Shown: positions 33,598 through 47,456 of the stretch, one piece after another | How positions within the stretch are numbered: position 1 is the stretch's first letter | Layout: the number at the start of each line of letters is the position of its first letter | Assembly: GCA_023653785.1 (NCBI GenBank) | Contig: JAMKCH010072209.1 | Span: 1-64,000, forward strand | DNA length: 64,000 nt | From: Ophioderma brevispina | Taxonomy: Eukaryota; Echinodermata; Ophiuroidea; Amphilepidida; Ophiodermatidae | Reading direction: 5' to 3' | Made by a program: the position numbers and the translations under genes | Notes under the pieces: generated by a model | The model's input: the letters and a program-made list of their open reading frames with translations, nothing else | Database searches by the model: none | What the model was told of the DNA's origin: nothing

Positions 33598-34885
33598 TTA
33601 AAGGCTGACTCAGAGATTTCCTGAGAGGGCCCCTCATTTCCCAAAAAAAAATCGTGTTTTTTTGCATGTACATATTGCTTGTCCCTATTACATGTATACA
33701 GAATTTTCATCACTGACTGTGTGAAATTGCTAAGCAGGGACTTAGGCATGAATTTAAAAATAATTAAATCTCTTCACGATATTGCTAATTGGAAAGATAA
33801 ATTTCTTAGAAATAGTTTGACACCAAATTGTGATTTAATACGATATTTCCTAAGTGAAGTTACGTCAAATTAAAGACTGTGCGAGGGTGTGCATATCTCT
33901 GATCTGAGTGTCCCATACTCAGAAGACTTGAAAACTGAAATGAGAATACTGTGCCACCCCACAAAACATAAAATTGATCTTTTGGTGCCAAATTTTATCC
34001 ATTTATCCATGCATCATTATCTTCTTCACTGTAAAATTTGAAAGTGCAAATCCACCGTTTAAGGGTAAAAAGAGAACGTAATAGGAAAATTTGGGGTCAA
34101 AATTTGCCCATTTGGGCCATTTTTAGTAGGCCCATTTTAAGCGAAAAAGGCTTTTTGGCCCAACCGGTAGCAAAAATGGCAGCGCTCCTGGATTAATTAA
34201 AATTGTTTTCTTCTGATGGCCAAAGCATTGAAGTTTTCGTCAACCCAAGTCGGAGCGTTGTCATCCCAAAGATTTTTGGCTTTAATTGCAGTTTTTGTCT
34301 TCCCAAAATGGACTTTTTTTTAGTTTTTTTTTTTTTTTTGGTCAAAAAATCTATTTTAAGACTACGTTATTATTAAAAAACGAAAAAAAAGTCACCAAAA
34401 GTCCCAATGTTATACGTGATTCCTGTACATTTAACGTAAGTCAAACCAAACACAAACAAAAATATGCATGATTTTGTTTTTTATACAAATCTTCTGAAAC
34501 CCATCCAGCATAAAAATAGTTTTTACAGGTGAAAATGGCACAGTTTTACATTATGACATAATATCAATCAAAGTTAAGCCCCTCGCTCGAATGTGCCCTG
34601 TCTCTAGCTAAGCTTAAATCGAACCTTCATATAGGAAAACACAACTTTTTGTTATAAAATTCCGGAGCCGGAATTTTGGTTATACACAGTATCCTATGTG
34701 ACTAATACTACACATAATGTTTACTGCATCAAACGAAAAAAACCGATTCATCGCTCAATTATGGAATTGTTTCATTTTAGGTTACTATCTTTAGGTTTCA
34801 AGTTGCCTATTTTTCATTAATTACAAAAAAAAATAATATGCGAAATCTCCAAGTCCTCTTTAACTAGGACTAGAAATAACAAGTT
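33598..34885. repeat. Dispersed repeat family B, copy 2
   Basis: Left part 33598-33730 and right part 34635-34885 are co-linear with 30580-30690 and 30711-31370. The roughly 900-base middle portion is absent from copy 1, so either it is an insertion here or copy 1 is deleted. Confidence 0.6.
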
Positions 34886-37473
34886 ATAGTAAAAAATGTG
34901 TCCCTTAAACACACTACTTTTTAAACACATGATGAGCTCCAACACTTGTGGGGAGCCCACCAGCTGCAAAACTGCACTGAACTCTTGGGCTCACGAAAGC
35001 TGGCTGTGTGTTTTGCCAAGGATATCTTTAGTTTGGCGGCATGCGTTGAACAGGAACACCATGACAAGATTTGTCAACACAATGGTGACACTTCTTTGGC
35101 ATGGTCATGAACAGAGCACAAATCACTAAAAACCTCCACAACAAGCAAAGGTTACTGGCTTTAAATTGGCACCCATAAGGTTGTTAATGGGATTTAATAT
35201 ATTTTACACCAGGAATTATGACCCTAGCACACCACAAAAAAACTACTCTAGTTGAAATAGAGCTGAATGATCGTCACCAACGGCAGGTGTCTGCTTGTTC
35301 CTACCATGGGTCCATCATCAGGTAGCTAGACTTTGTCAATCACCAATTGGCAAGAGCCTCTTACCATCGCGACATGTATAGAATAGTGCGGACGCAACTG
35401 CAAGCAACACTACGCAGCAGACGCAGTGCATGATGTACGCTCGGCGCACGCTTGGTGGCATGATGCGCGGTGTAACACAGATACTTTCACACGCGCGGAT
35501 AAACAAAAACCGAATATTCCTGCCTAGGTGATGAACAAAGTATTATGGTCATGATTGTTCAGAAAATTAAAAAAAATATTTAATGTATGAAGTGATGAGT
35601 ATATAAAAAAATTCACAATCAAGAATCCAGTAGCGAAAAAATCTTTTCCAATATCTCCTCCTGTTTTGAGATACTGTCCTTCAACCTTGGCATGCTCGTT
35701 TTGTTTTTCTGGTCTGCTATAATCACGTCCGACACGTTACTGTGCCTGCGCGACCACTGGCAACACAAAGGTCACCATAGTACCAAGTGTTCGTACGCAC
35801 TTCTTCATACATGCGGTCGCCGGTCGAACCATCTTGCACAACCGCAATTCCAATTCCTTGTGTTCATGCACTTCGACACAAGGCGACAAAACAACGTTCA
35901 GCTTCGAAATGACACTTTCTAGGGTGAAAAAAACTCCCCCAAATCGATGTATGTTTTAAAAGGATCCCCCCCGATGCTTACCCCTGTTAAAGTTGATGTA
36001 AGTGCAAAATTGCAGATTTTTCAGCTTTCAGGTGGGAAAAATTACAATTTCAGACTCCCTGACCGATTTCAATGCTTGAAAATATAAGCCAAGGTACTAC
36101 CATTTGATGTCATATTTGACCAAGGTTTTAAACAGTTAGTCATATTAAACCCCATTACACATTTTTTGTTACCACTATGTTCCCACACACTCTGCTCGTT
36201 CGGCAGTGCAAAGATGGCGTCGTTGAGTTGACTGCACACGTGAAAACGGCGGTCTAGGAAATTTACTCTAAAATCACACGTAAATCTTTATTCATGGAAT
36301 ACTGGCAGAATTTTAGATTTTCATATTAATCCGGTGATAGTGTGCTCATTGGACTGCCGAAATAAAGAAATAAGTGAGAAAATTGCAGCTATTAAAGTTT
36401 GGTTGTATTTTGTGTGTCCACAAGCATTGGAAACTTGCGAATCGGCCAACCAGCTACATCATGCATCATGTGCTTATTCCGTTTGGCCCGGGTGGTTCTT
36501 CAGTGGCAAGGGTACATGGTAGTGTACATTCAGTCAGACCGAGCGTCAATCGGGCATGTCGGGCCGATTCTGACGATGTCCCCCCCCGTCGCTCAATTGG
36601 GAAGATTTCCCTCGCCAAATACGCAGGTTTGCTATTTTTGGATAAATGTCCCGTGAGACCACAAAAAATGCAAATGATTCTCCACAAAAATTATTTTGCC
36701 ACTTAACTTTGCATGTAAATACAGATCTAAAATCTTAGGAGCGGGTCAAAAATGTTTTCATTGGGAAGACTTTTTTGTTGTACACATTATCCTCATGAGG
36801 TAAAAAGTTGGGATTTTTTTTAGAAAACCAAATCAAATTTTGAGATTCACCATTTGCCAAAAATCACCCCGTTCATTGACTTCAGGCTGTTCAGGGAAAT
36901 CTCCAGTCACCATATTGAAAAAAGTCCAGAAATGGAGCTATGATTCAATTAGCATGTCTACTTTAATCTCAACATCATGGTAAAGGTTTAAAAAGCATAA
37001 CTATCTATAAGATTGACGAAGCATTGTACCAACGCGGTGCATAATTAATCTAATTAAGCATTAGCTTCTGCACTGCTCAATAATGCTGAAATGGCTGTGC
37101 GCACGTGCAGTAACAGCAAATAGGGCTAGCACTTACCTAAAGCTGCTGGAAATTAATCCTAACTTGATACGATTTTCACTTTGAACTTGGATGTTTTACA
37201 AAATCCTTACTGACAAGGTGATAATATATACTATAATCCAAAGTTTTAACAAAAATGGGGAGAATGATTTTTGTGGTAAATATCGCCTGAGTTGAGCTCT
37301 CGGTCCCGACTGGATATTAAAACGTATTGTTTCCTAAGAACGCCCCGTTTGGCGGTGCAATTTTCAAAAGCGAAGGGCGTTATTACAGTCAAAATGGGAA
37401 AGTAAAAATCCCTCCCGCAAAAATCACCTTAAAGCGCTTATTTTCGCTGATTACCAATGATACAAACGAGCCG
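34886..37473. other. No supported gene
   Basis: Two unassigned plus-strand frames (34896-35129 and 35692-35922) are protein-like in composition but have no recognisable motif. Three overlapping frames at 36334-36706 cancel each other. Minus-strand donor-like CTTTAG/GTAAGTG lies near 37130-37140. Confidence 0.3.
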
Positions 37474-38357
37474 CAGGGTTCACATTATGTCTTTTTGCAT
37501 CTATGACACACTTTCCAAAGGTGGACGCACTTTGGTCTGATAGAGTAAAATTTTGCGGCTATGTGACCGCAAAATATAGCTAACTTATAAACTATACAAA
37601 ATCACAGGGTTTGCTCTGGCACCTGTCACAATATTGTATCACTTTTCACTCAAACAAATACTAATTCGTTACTATTAATACTTAGGCAAATCTGTGAAAA
37701 TAAATATAGGGTTGAAAATTGACTCTATTTACGTCCTTTTTATTTAGTTCACTAACCTCTGCTCCTGTCCAAAGGGTATTCCAAGAATCAAGATACTTCA
37801 GTTCCTGTGGAGTTTAAGTCATCAGGTAATTACTTTAAACAATATGCCCGTCTAATTTTTGGAATTGGATGTGTATGATTGTTTGCAGTCAAGGTGCAAC
37901 AAGAGTTTCAAGTCATCCATATTTTCTTTCTGTGATATGTAGTTATTTCATAAAGACACTTATAGACTTCCTACCTTTTATTTTGGTTACAGAAATACTT
38001 AAATGAAAACACAACTGATTGGTATATATCTTATATTTCAATAGAAAACATAGTCTAAATTTCATATTTCTTCCTATAACGAAATTAGTTTCACAATTAT
38101 AGTACCAAAGAAACACTTTTCAGCTTAAACTTTCAGATGGGAATATTTTGATAAGAAAGCTTACACCCTTGCAAAATCATATTTTTCATTTTTGAAGAGG
38201 ACCCCTTTATTTTAATTCTCTCGTTGCACCTTTAAGTATTACAAAAATGCCTCAAACCTTGACACATATAATTTGGAATTGACGCACTTTTTCAACCTCA
38301 GGGAAACAATTTGCGTCCAGTAGACGCACTTTTTTCAAAAACCATAGTGTGAACCCT
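37474..38357. mobile_element. hAT-type element, family C, copy 1
   Basis: It begins CAGGGTTCACATTATG and ends CATAGTGTGAACCCT. The flanking octamers ACGAGCCG and ACGAGGCA match at 6 of 8. Internal blocks are shared in order with the copy at 39695-40580: a CTTTCCAAAGGTGGAC block, CAAAATCACAG, TTTTATTTAG, a GTGTATGATTGTTTG block, and ACGCACTTTTT-CAA. No transposase frame. Confidence 0.7.
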
Positions 38358-38717
38358 ACGAGGCAGGGGACGCTGTTTTTGCACCCCCGAGGTCAAAGTT
38401 CCATACTATTACTAATTAAACTATTACACCTGTGCACAACAGCGATTATGATAGGGATTACGACAGTCCCGGCCATTAAATCATGTAATTTCAGGTAAGC
38501 TTAACTCATTTGCTGAATTGTTTTTATCCAAATCGTATGGGGCGTTTCTTAGAGCAGGGGCGTTTAATTAGGAACAACACGGTAATGTTATGTATTTGCC
38601 GCCGATATGGGCCACTTTTTCACGGTGCCTACAGTATACAAATGGAGGTTTTTCCCCACCATGCTTCTCTATAGACGGGTCACTTTTTGAGGTCATTGCC
38701 ACTAGTAATTAAAATGG

Positions 38718-38795
<78 letters not shown>

Positions 38796-39468
38796 TTTTT
38801 TTTTTTTCATTTTTGGGTCGCATTTACTAGTATGAAAATGGTCCGATTTTTCGGAATTTTCGGTAAAATATCACAATGGCCGATTTTTGAAAAAATTACT
38901 AGAAAATGGGTCGATTTTTGCTAAGAAAAGCTATAAATTGGTTCAAAATTTCAGAACCACTATATAAATGGTCATATTTTTGTACCATTTGTCACAATAA
39001 ACATGGGTCAATTTTTCACCTGGCGGACAGACGCACGCATGTACCCAATTTCTAGTATTATTACTTTGATTCTACCGTGATAAACATTTTTCATATGGGT
39101 GTCAGGTGTACTACGCATCAGCGGTAGAAGTCTTCCTTATACAATAACATTACAGTGCAATTAATAGGCTCCAAGAAAAAAGGATTCACAAATATTTAGG
39201 ACCTAATAAAAATTGTGTCGTATTTATTCTCACTCGTAAACCAGGGCACACATTACCTGAGCCTTGTATAGTAGTTCATAAAAATTCATAATTAACAAAG
39301 TTTTGCTGAGTACAAAATTCAGGGGAAATCCTTCCTATTTAATGTTAGATCCGCAACGTGATGGCAGCGACGATACTAATGCCAGTGCTCAACATGTGTT
39401 TTATTTAGCCCTTCGAACCTGGACTTTGTCCTCCTTAACATAAAGGTTTGTTTTAATTACCATTGCAG
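38358..39468. other. Non-coding, contains long poly-T
   Basis: 38722-38807 is two long T runs separated by a few bases. The open frame across it is a poly-Phe artefact. Around it are repeated phrases AAAATGG-TC-ATTTTT. Confidence 0.5.
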
Positions 39469-39518
39469 AAGATGATCAGCCTACCCCTGTGGCCGCTGTT
39501 GGCGGACCCTGGATGTAA
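39469..39518 (+). other. Candidate terminal exon, 15 codons
   Basis: A strong acceptor TTTTAATTACCATTGCAG ends at 39468. One frame reads DDQPTPVAAVGGPWM and stops at TAA. The composition fits a C-terminal exon, but it is short and no upstream exon was found. Confidence 0.25.
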
Positions 39519-39694
39519 ACAACCGCCCTTTCCAGAAGTCTGAAAACTGCCCCTATCCATCGATGGACTAGCTGAGGTTTACATGAAGCTGCAAAAGCAC
39601 TTGACAAGTATGTTTATTTTAAGTAGGTTTACAATTCTTTATTGCTGCTCCTTTAAGTTGTACATTGCATGTATGGTATATTTGGCACTCTTTG

Positions 39695-40580
39695 CAGGGT
39701 TCACGTTAGTGTGCGTTTTTGCGTCTATTACGCACTTTTCCAAAGGTGGACACACTTTGGGTCTAGATAAGAGTAAAGTTTGCGTCTGTGTGTGGACGCA
39801 AACATATAGCCACTTAAAACTATACAAAATCACAGAGATTGCTCTGGCACATGGTCACAATATTGTATCTTTTTCACACTTCAACAAATAATTATTGTGT
39901 TACTGTAAAGGTGCATGTTTCCGATCGTCTTTGGGACCCCCTTGATTTACCACCCGGAAGTAAAGTATCGATTTTTGTTATCATATGAAGGGCCGTATTT
40001 TTCTCATTGTCGTCCTGAATTGAGCCCTCAATCCATTTCATTCCCAAGATATAGACAAAAAAACGCTGTTTTAGTGGTTCACCATCATATTAGCGCGTAT
40101 TGAATAGGGCTTTTGGCAACATGCATTATTGCGTCTACCATCAAACTCAATTGTTCCCGCGGTAATTGATGTTTTCAGATGCAAGTGCCAGGTTCTCAAT
40201 ATCAAGTAGAAAACATAATACACAGAAATCAGAACAGCACCTTTAAAACTGTAGTAAAATCTGTTGAAAATAATCTAGGTTTAAATTGACTGTATTTTAC
40301 GTCTTTTTATTTAGTCACTAACCCTCTCACCATCCCAAAGGTATTCAAGATACTCCAGAGTTCTTTTTGAGTTTAAGGGTCATTCAGGTATGTACTTTAA
40401 TATGCCCAGTCTAGGTTTGGAATTGATGTGTATGATTGTTTGGCAAGTCATTAATATAGATTACACATGCTCAACCTGATGACACGCATATAATTTGAAG
40501 TTGACACACTTTTTCAAACTAAAGGAAACACATTGCATCCCACGTGGACGCACTTTTTTCAAAACCTAGTGTGAACCCTG
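39695..40580. mobile_element. hAT-type element, family C, copy 2, with nested element
   Basis: It begins CAGGGTTCACGTTAGTG and ends CTAGTGTGAACCCTG. The flanking octamers ACTCTTTG and GCTCTTTG match at 7 of 8, fitting a hAT 8-bp target duplication. It is co-linear with copy 1 except for an insertion at 39906-40244 and an internal deletion near 40460. Confidence 0.75.
39906..40244. mobile_element. Nested TIR element, family D, copy 1
   Basis: It starts TAAAGGTGCATGTT and ends AACAGCACCTTTA, with ACTGT on both sides as a possible target duplication. Absent from the equivalent site of family C copy 1. A second copy of family D lies at 57057-58509, with GTCTTTGGGACCCC, ATTGAGCCC-CAAT and CAGGTTCTCA-ATCAAGTA in common. 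Confidence 0.7.
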
Positions 40581-41307
40581 GCTCTTTGATATTTGAAAGT
40601 TGAGATATGATTCACACCACCTTCCACCCCCCCCTCAAAACAAATTTATCCTATGAAGTACACATTATTCCTCCAGTCGCCCATGGGTTAGCTCTCTTCG
40701 TGGCGTACTAAGTAGGGCGAATATGGGAAAGCATTTCCCAGAACTCTTGATGAAATTGCAGACAATAAACTGTATGTCTTCCAATCGTAATCAGTTATAA
40801 TAATATAAGGCCGCGCGTGTCACAATGTGGGTGGCACGAGCGGTGACATGTACAAAATTCCAAGAAAATGCACCTCCGCGTATTATAAATTTCATCTAGA
40901 GCTCAAAAGTATTCACCAGCCCAGGAAAAAAAGTATACCATTTTTAGAAAGCTTTTTCCCTCAGGATCCAAATATGGCATAATTTTCATGGTAAGGGGTA
41001 AGTATGAAAACATTATGGTTGAACAAAACTTCAATTTTACCCAAAATGTCAACGCTCTTCAGAAATTCCAATGTTCTCTATGCTTCACCCTACTGGAGAT
41101 TGAATGCCATATTTTGCATTCTTCAAGCCAAAGCCCATCCATACATACATAGTTTGTTGGGTTCACACCCATGATTAATAGAAAAAATTAGCCCTGAAAA
41201 TCGTGGCCACAATCAAAATCCATGTTAAAAAAGTGTTTTTTGTCAATTTTCACAACGATGGACTCACAGGGGGTAATACTACAATATTTCCTGAGTTATA
41301 ATTGTGA
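40581..41307. other. No gene seen
   Basis: AT-rich non-coding sequence. Confidence 0.4.
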
Positions 41308-43979
41308 TTTTAACTTTTTAACATTTTTATTTTTTTAAACATATTAAAATTTTCCACTGTATTCAACTCATATCTTGCCTTTTCATTTGACTGGCATATC
41401 CAATAATTTGACAGTGCAGTTCAGAAGTTCAATAGCACATATTATACCTTCATTCTACTCTTTGGAAGACATGATTTTTTCTTGATTGACTTACATCAAG
41501 TCCACCACAATGGTAACACTAACCTGCTAAGGAATTAATTGCTGTTCTTCATCTTTGTTTAAAAATGTCCTTTCTCTAGGCCCTGTGGGTCTCAGGGTGT
41601 GAGTATCTGGTAGGGTGGTGGTGTGACTTTTTTATTTTTAATGTGAAATGTTTTATATTTATTTTGACTATGCGATGAATACCACAGCCTTTATTTTGAT
41701 ACAGCTTAGCTATTTCTTTCTTCTTCTTTCACACTGACAACCAAAACCACTTCTCCAATAATTTCTAATTAAAGTAATGCCGAATTATGCTAACGAGCAT
41801 GCAGGTGGCGGATCTGGGGACAAACGGATATGGGGACACCGTTGCCGAGAAAGTCTATGTGAAACTCTCGTTTTGGGCAAAATATCAAAAACTTCTTTTT
41901 AATTATTAATTTGATGTAGCATGGATATCTTTGTTACCGTACACTTAATCTGAACATTCAGCAATTAAAAAAATGGAAAAAGTTATGACCTAACTTGCAT
42001 TAATGAGACTTCCTAAGCAAAAATAACGAGCTGCAAGATGTTTTTCCCATAGACCTTTGTGTAAATATAGGCATACCCTAATATTATTGTTAAACTGAGA
42101 TCTAAATGGCCAAAATCATCAAAACAGATTCAATGTATGGCATCAAGTTTGTCATACATGTAAACCAGTTTAAAGCGATAAATGAACGAATTAACATTAG
42201 TAATAAAATTTGCATTAATTAGCTTTTTGATAACGAAAGTTAGTCCCCTGTATCAACCAATAAGGATCACTACACCCTATACAACTATATATTTTCGGAA
42301 AGCTTATTTTCAGTGTCTTTCAATTTTGTGGTCCCCCAAGAGCAATATTCTTTCGAAGGAAATTAAAATTTCACAGGGCAAAACCCTTTTTTATAGGAAT
42401 TTTACTGTTTACAAAACCCCTTATATCTACTTGTACAACCCTGATATTGAGTTTGTGTTTATGCCATTTGTAATCCTTATTTTATAACTTTCAAAATGTA
42501 TGCTTTTTTGTAACAGTTATAATGTTGGCAAGACAAAGTGTTTTGTACAAAACTTGGAAAGTTGACGATTCTCCACCTACAATCTGTGCGTCACGAAAGA
42601 TTGTGCCCACCGTAAGACAACATGGCCCTAGATGATTTCTCATAATTGTAGTATTCCACAACTACCCTACCTCAGTACCAAGCTCATATGTGTAATTGAA
42701 ATCGGATTGGGGGCATGTGTTTCTTATAAGTAACTACCACCCTCAGATACCACTTCAAATAAATGAATAATATAGCCAGTCCCTGGCTTGATAGCCACAA
42801 CAGATCCCGTGCATACTCAATTGTATTTTCACTTCATTGCTGCTGGTGCTTGGAAAAAGCTGACCTGCACTCTGGTAACAAGTGTAGTCTACATTTCCTG
42901 TTAATCTCTTAATTATTAAAAGGTTTTTTTAATGTAGCTAATTTAATTAATGTACATGTTATTTAATTAATGGATAATTTTAATAACATTTGTACTAACA
43001 TGTGTTTAGAACCACTGTCATTCTATACCAAAATTTCTAAAGCATATGCTATGCATTGCGTGACATTAAATTTCTTCAACGGTCACAGGTTAATTAACAC
43101 TCACTAATTAAAAATTGGGAAGTTAAAATTTAAAATATAACTAGATTTGTAGAGTTTCAATACATCATTTAACCTAATTACACACCATTTACTTCATTTC
43201 AATGTTACTAGGCCTTAATCAAATGAAGAACTGCCATACACTATTACCATTCATTTTCTTGGTACGTGTCCCTCACGTCCGTGTTCCTCACATCCACCAC
43301 CACCCTGCATGCCTTGTTAGCTTAATTACCCATAACTTTTATTAGCATTTATGGAAAAACATTGTTTGGGTATTAAATGAAAGCGGAAGATTCAGGCTTT
43401 TAACAAATGTACTACTAGAATGAATGGTGTATGTGCTCATCTTCATTTCAAAATTCAATGCACTTTTCATTTTTTAGATTGAAATGTCCACCACCACCCT
43501 TTAATTGTGGTCCCACCATACGACACGCGGCCATAAAACCAAATTTGCACAAAATCAATGTGATCCCCACGCAGTTTGGACTTGTGGAAAAATGTTTGAG
43601 CCTTGCTTTTAGATGTTGGATCATTAATTTCCCAGCAGTGCGGATTCTGTGGTCTGTATCTTTAGTTGAGAATTTTAATAGATGCTGGAGAATGCAAGCA
43701 TTGAAGAAAACTTAGAGTAAATACTTAATAATGTCCCCCCCGCTGTATCCACATAAACAGTCCCCTTGGTTTCGAGTTCGAGACCTGTGTATTTTTACGT
43801 CTTTATTTATTTCAATGCTTCACCAGTTTCTCCGAGCCCTTATATAGAGGAGGAGCAGAATATCATAGGGGGGCCATTAATTTGAAGGGTTCGTTACTCC
43901 CACTACAGAAAAGGTTTGACACCTTTGGGTAGTAGGTATGGACCTCCTACATCATAGCTAGGGATGTAGTACTCTCATT
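41308..43979. repeat. Tandem duplication unit 1, period about 2.67 kb
   Basis: It aligns along its length with 43980-46650 (for example ATATCTTG at 41370 and 44041, and CACTACAGAAAAGGTTTGAC at 43901 and 46573). The two units differ by substitutions and by very many 1-2 base insertions and deletions. No frame longer than about 100 codons is conserved between the copies, so the unit appears non-coding. It ends in the first ~90 bases of foldback family A (43887-43979). Confidence 0.85.
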
Positions 43980-46650
43980 TTAAACTTTTTAACATACAGT
44001 AAAATAACATATTAAAATTTATCCAATGTATGCAAAACTCATATCTTGACTTTTCATTTGACTAGCATTCCATCATTGACATTGCAGTTTCAGAAGTTCA
44101 ATAGCACACATAGTATACCTTCATTCTATCTTTGAGACATTATTTTTTTCCTTGAGTACTTACAACATCAAGTCCTACACAATGGTCCCTAATACTATAC
44201 TCGCTAAGGATTCATTGCTGTTCTGTTCATCTTTTGTAACAAATGCCTTCTCTAGGGCCCTGTGTCTCAAGGTGGGAGTATCTGTAGGGTGGTGGTGTGA
44301 CTTTTTTTTTTTTTAATGTGAAATGTTTTTATTTATGTTGATATGAAATGAATACCTACAGCCTTTATATTTTGATATCACTTAAAGCTTATCTTTTCTT
44401 TTCTTCTTCTTTCATTCACTGACACCAAATCCAGCCTTCTCCAATATTGCTAATTAAAGTAATGACTAATTATGCTAACGAGCATGCAGAGTGGAGGATA
44501 TGAGGGCACCGATAGGGGACAACGGTGCCATAGAATGCGATGGGAAAACTCTCGTTTGCCTGAGCAAATATCAAAACATTATTTTTAATATTATTTAATG
44601 TAGCAATGGATCTCTTTTTTACGTAAACTTACTCTTTGAACATTGCAGCAATTAAAAGAAAGAGATAAAGTTAGACCTAACTTCATTAACTTAGACCTAA
44701 TAGCAAAATAACGAGCTGCAAGATGGTTTTCCCATAGACCCTCTGTGTAAACTATAGCATACACTAATATTTGTAAATACTTAGATCTAATGGCCCCAAA
44801 TCATCAAAACAAAGGTTCAAATGTATGGCATCAAGTTTGTACATACATGTACACAGTTTTAAAGCGATGAAATGAACTACTTAACGTAGTAATAAAATTT
44901 GCTATTAATTAGCATTTTTGATAACGAAAGTTAGTCCCCCCCCTCTGGCTACCACATAAGGAATCACTACACCGATACAAAGTATATATTTTCGGAAAGC
45001 TCTTTTAGTGTTCTTTTCATTTGGTTTTGTGTGGTCCCCCCCGAGCATCAGATTTTCAAGGAAATTTAAATTTCACAGGGCAAAACCCTTTTTTATGAAA
45101 TTTACTTGTACAACCCTGTCTACATCTACATGTACACCCTGAATATTGAGTTTTGTGTTTGATGCCATTGGTAATCCGTATTTTATAAGCTTTCCAAAAA
45201 GGTATGGTATTCTTTTGTCACATTATAATGTTTGGCAGACAAGTTTTTTTGTACAACACTGGAAATTGACGAGTCTCCACTTACAATCTTTGCTCAAACG
45301 AAAGATGTGCCCACCTTAAGACACAGGCCCTAGATGATTTCTCATAATTGTAGTATTTGCCAACAACTACTCGTACCAAGCTCATATGTGTAATTTGAAA
45401 TCTGATGGGCATGTGTTTTTCTTTATAAAGTAACTCAAACCTCAGAGTCCCTTCAAATCAGATAATATCGACAGTCCTGGCTTGAATAGCCACAACAATC
45501 CCTTGTAACATACTAAATTGTATTTTCACTTCATTGCTGTGCTGTGCTTGGAAAAGCTGACCTGCACTCTGGTAACAAGTGGAGTTACATTTTATGTTAC
45601 TATCATATTATTAAAAGCTGGATTTTAATTAGCGTCCATTAAAATTAAATGTACTTTTATTTAATTACATGATAATTTTAACATACCATTTTAATAACCA
45701 TTTTGAACAACTGTATATCTATACCAAATATTTGCTAAGCATATGCCTATCATTGCTTGCAAAGTAATTTCTTCAAACTGTCACAGGTTATTAACATCAC
45801 TAATTAATTAGGAGTTAAAAATTTAAAATAATAACTAGATTTGTAGAGTTCAATACATCATTTACCCTAATACACCCATTTAACTTCATTTCATTTACTA
45901 TGCAGTAATAAAATGAAGACTTCTCTGCCATACACTATTACCATAACATTTTCTATGGTATCCAGTGTCCTCACGGCCGTGTCCTCACATCCCCACCCCC
46001 CTGCATGCTTGTTAGCTTAATTACCCATAACCTTCATTAGCATTTATGGAAAACAGGTTTGGTATTAAGTGAAAGGGAAAGAATCAGGCTTTAACCTGGT
46101 ACGAGAATGAATGTGTAATGGGTTTTTTTTTTTGCTCAGCTCATTTCACTTCAATGCAATTTGCAGTTTTTAGATTTAAATGTCCACCACCACTTTTATT
46201 TTGTCCCACCATAAACACGCGCCATAAACCAATTTGCCACAAATCAATGTAGCAATTTTTTTGACTTTGAAAAAGGTTTTGAGCCTTGCTTTAATTTGAT
46301 CATTAATTTCCAGAAGTGCGGAATTCTGTGGTCTGGATCCTTTAAGTTTGAGAATCGTTATTAGGATGCTGGAGAAATGCAGCATTGAAGAAAAACTTAG
46401 AAGTAAAGATTAATACATGTCCGCTGGTATCCACATAAACAGTCCCCTTTGGTTCGAGTCGAGACCGTGTATTTCCGTCTTTCTTTATTTCAATGCGCAC
46501 CAGTTTTCCCGAGCCTCTTATATAGAGAGGAGCAGAATTCATAGGGGCCTTAGTTAGAGTTCGTTTACCTCCCACTACAGAAAAGGTTTGACACCTATGG
46601 TATTTAGTATGGACCCTCTACTCAATGCTAGGTAGTACCGTACTCCTCAA
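43980..46650. repeat. Tandem duplication unit 2
   Basis: Second copy of the 2.67 kb unit. It runs directly into the full-length foldback family A element at its right end. The excess of single-base indels relative to unit 1, mostly in homopolymers, could reflect real decay or uncorrected long-read error. Confidence 0.85.
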
Positions 46651-47456
46651 TTGTGTCACTTTTGAATAGGGGCCAATTTTTAAGTTTACCCAGGGGTCAA
46701 CTTTTCAACTGCCCCAATCATGTTGAAATTGATGCCATATTGTCAGCTAATCATAAGGCTTCCAAAAATGTATAGTTTGTACCACCGTACGACCATTGGT
46801 GTTGGAGTTATAAGGTAAAATGGCTAAAAATGGTAAAAAAGGTGCAATTCATTTGTACAGGGTCAACATTAAACTTTAATCTGATTTATATTGAAATATG
46901 GAGTTATTGCCTAGGTTGGGACTCATAAAATTATAGTTTTTGTATTATGTTAAATAATGCTTACTTCCGGAGATAAGGGTCAAAGAAGGGTCACCACCAA
47001 TTGGGTAGGTTGACCTATGAACCTATTTTGTCCCATAAACATCGGTTAACATGCATTGCAGATGGTACAACTATTCCTTATTTTGACTCATTAAGTCAGA
47101 TGAACAACGTCTATCAATTTTCAACGAAATTGGAGAGCACTTAACGATTTTGACCCTGTACAAATAGACATTGACCTTTTTACCCTTTTACCATTTTCTT
47201 GAACCCTATAACGCCAAAACCATGGTCATAGTGGTACAAACTAATACATTTTTTGAATCCTTGTGACTAGGCGGACAATTGGCAATCACATTTCAACATG
47301 ATGGACCTTTTTAAAAATTTGACCCCTGTGGTAAACTAATTTCCCCTAGTGAAAAAGTGACACCACAAGCTGAGAGTACTACCTACCTCGCGGGAATAGA
47401 GGGTCATACTTACTACCAAAGGTGCCAAAAGCTTTTCTGTCGTGAGGGGTAAACGA
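46559..47456. mobile_element. Foldback element, family A, copy 2
   Basis: The left GTTCGTTTACCTCCCACTAC, continued by AGAAAAGGTTTGACACC, mirrors the right GGTGCCAAAAGCTTTTCTGT, continued by CGTGAGGGGTAAACGATGA. Inner arms share GTTTGTACCAC-GT, GCCATATTGTC and ATTTGTACAGGGTCAA with copy 1 at 22896-23780, in the same arrangement. No coding sequence. Confidence 0.8.

Noticed and set aside
38718..38924. 68-codon frame
   Set aside because: Poly-Phe product of a poly-T tract.
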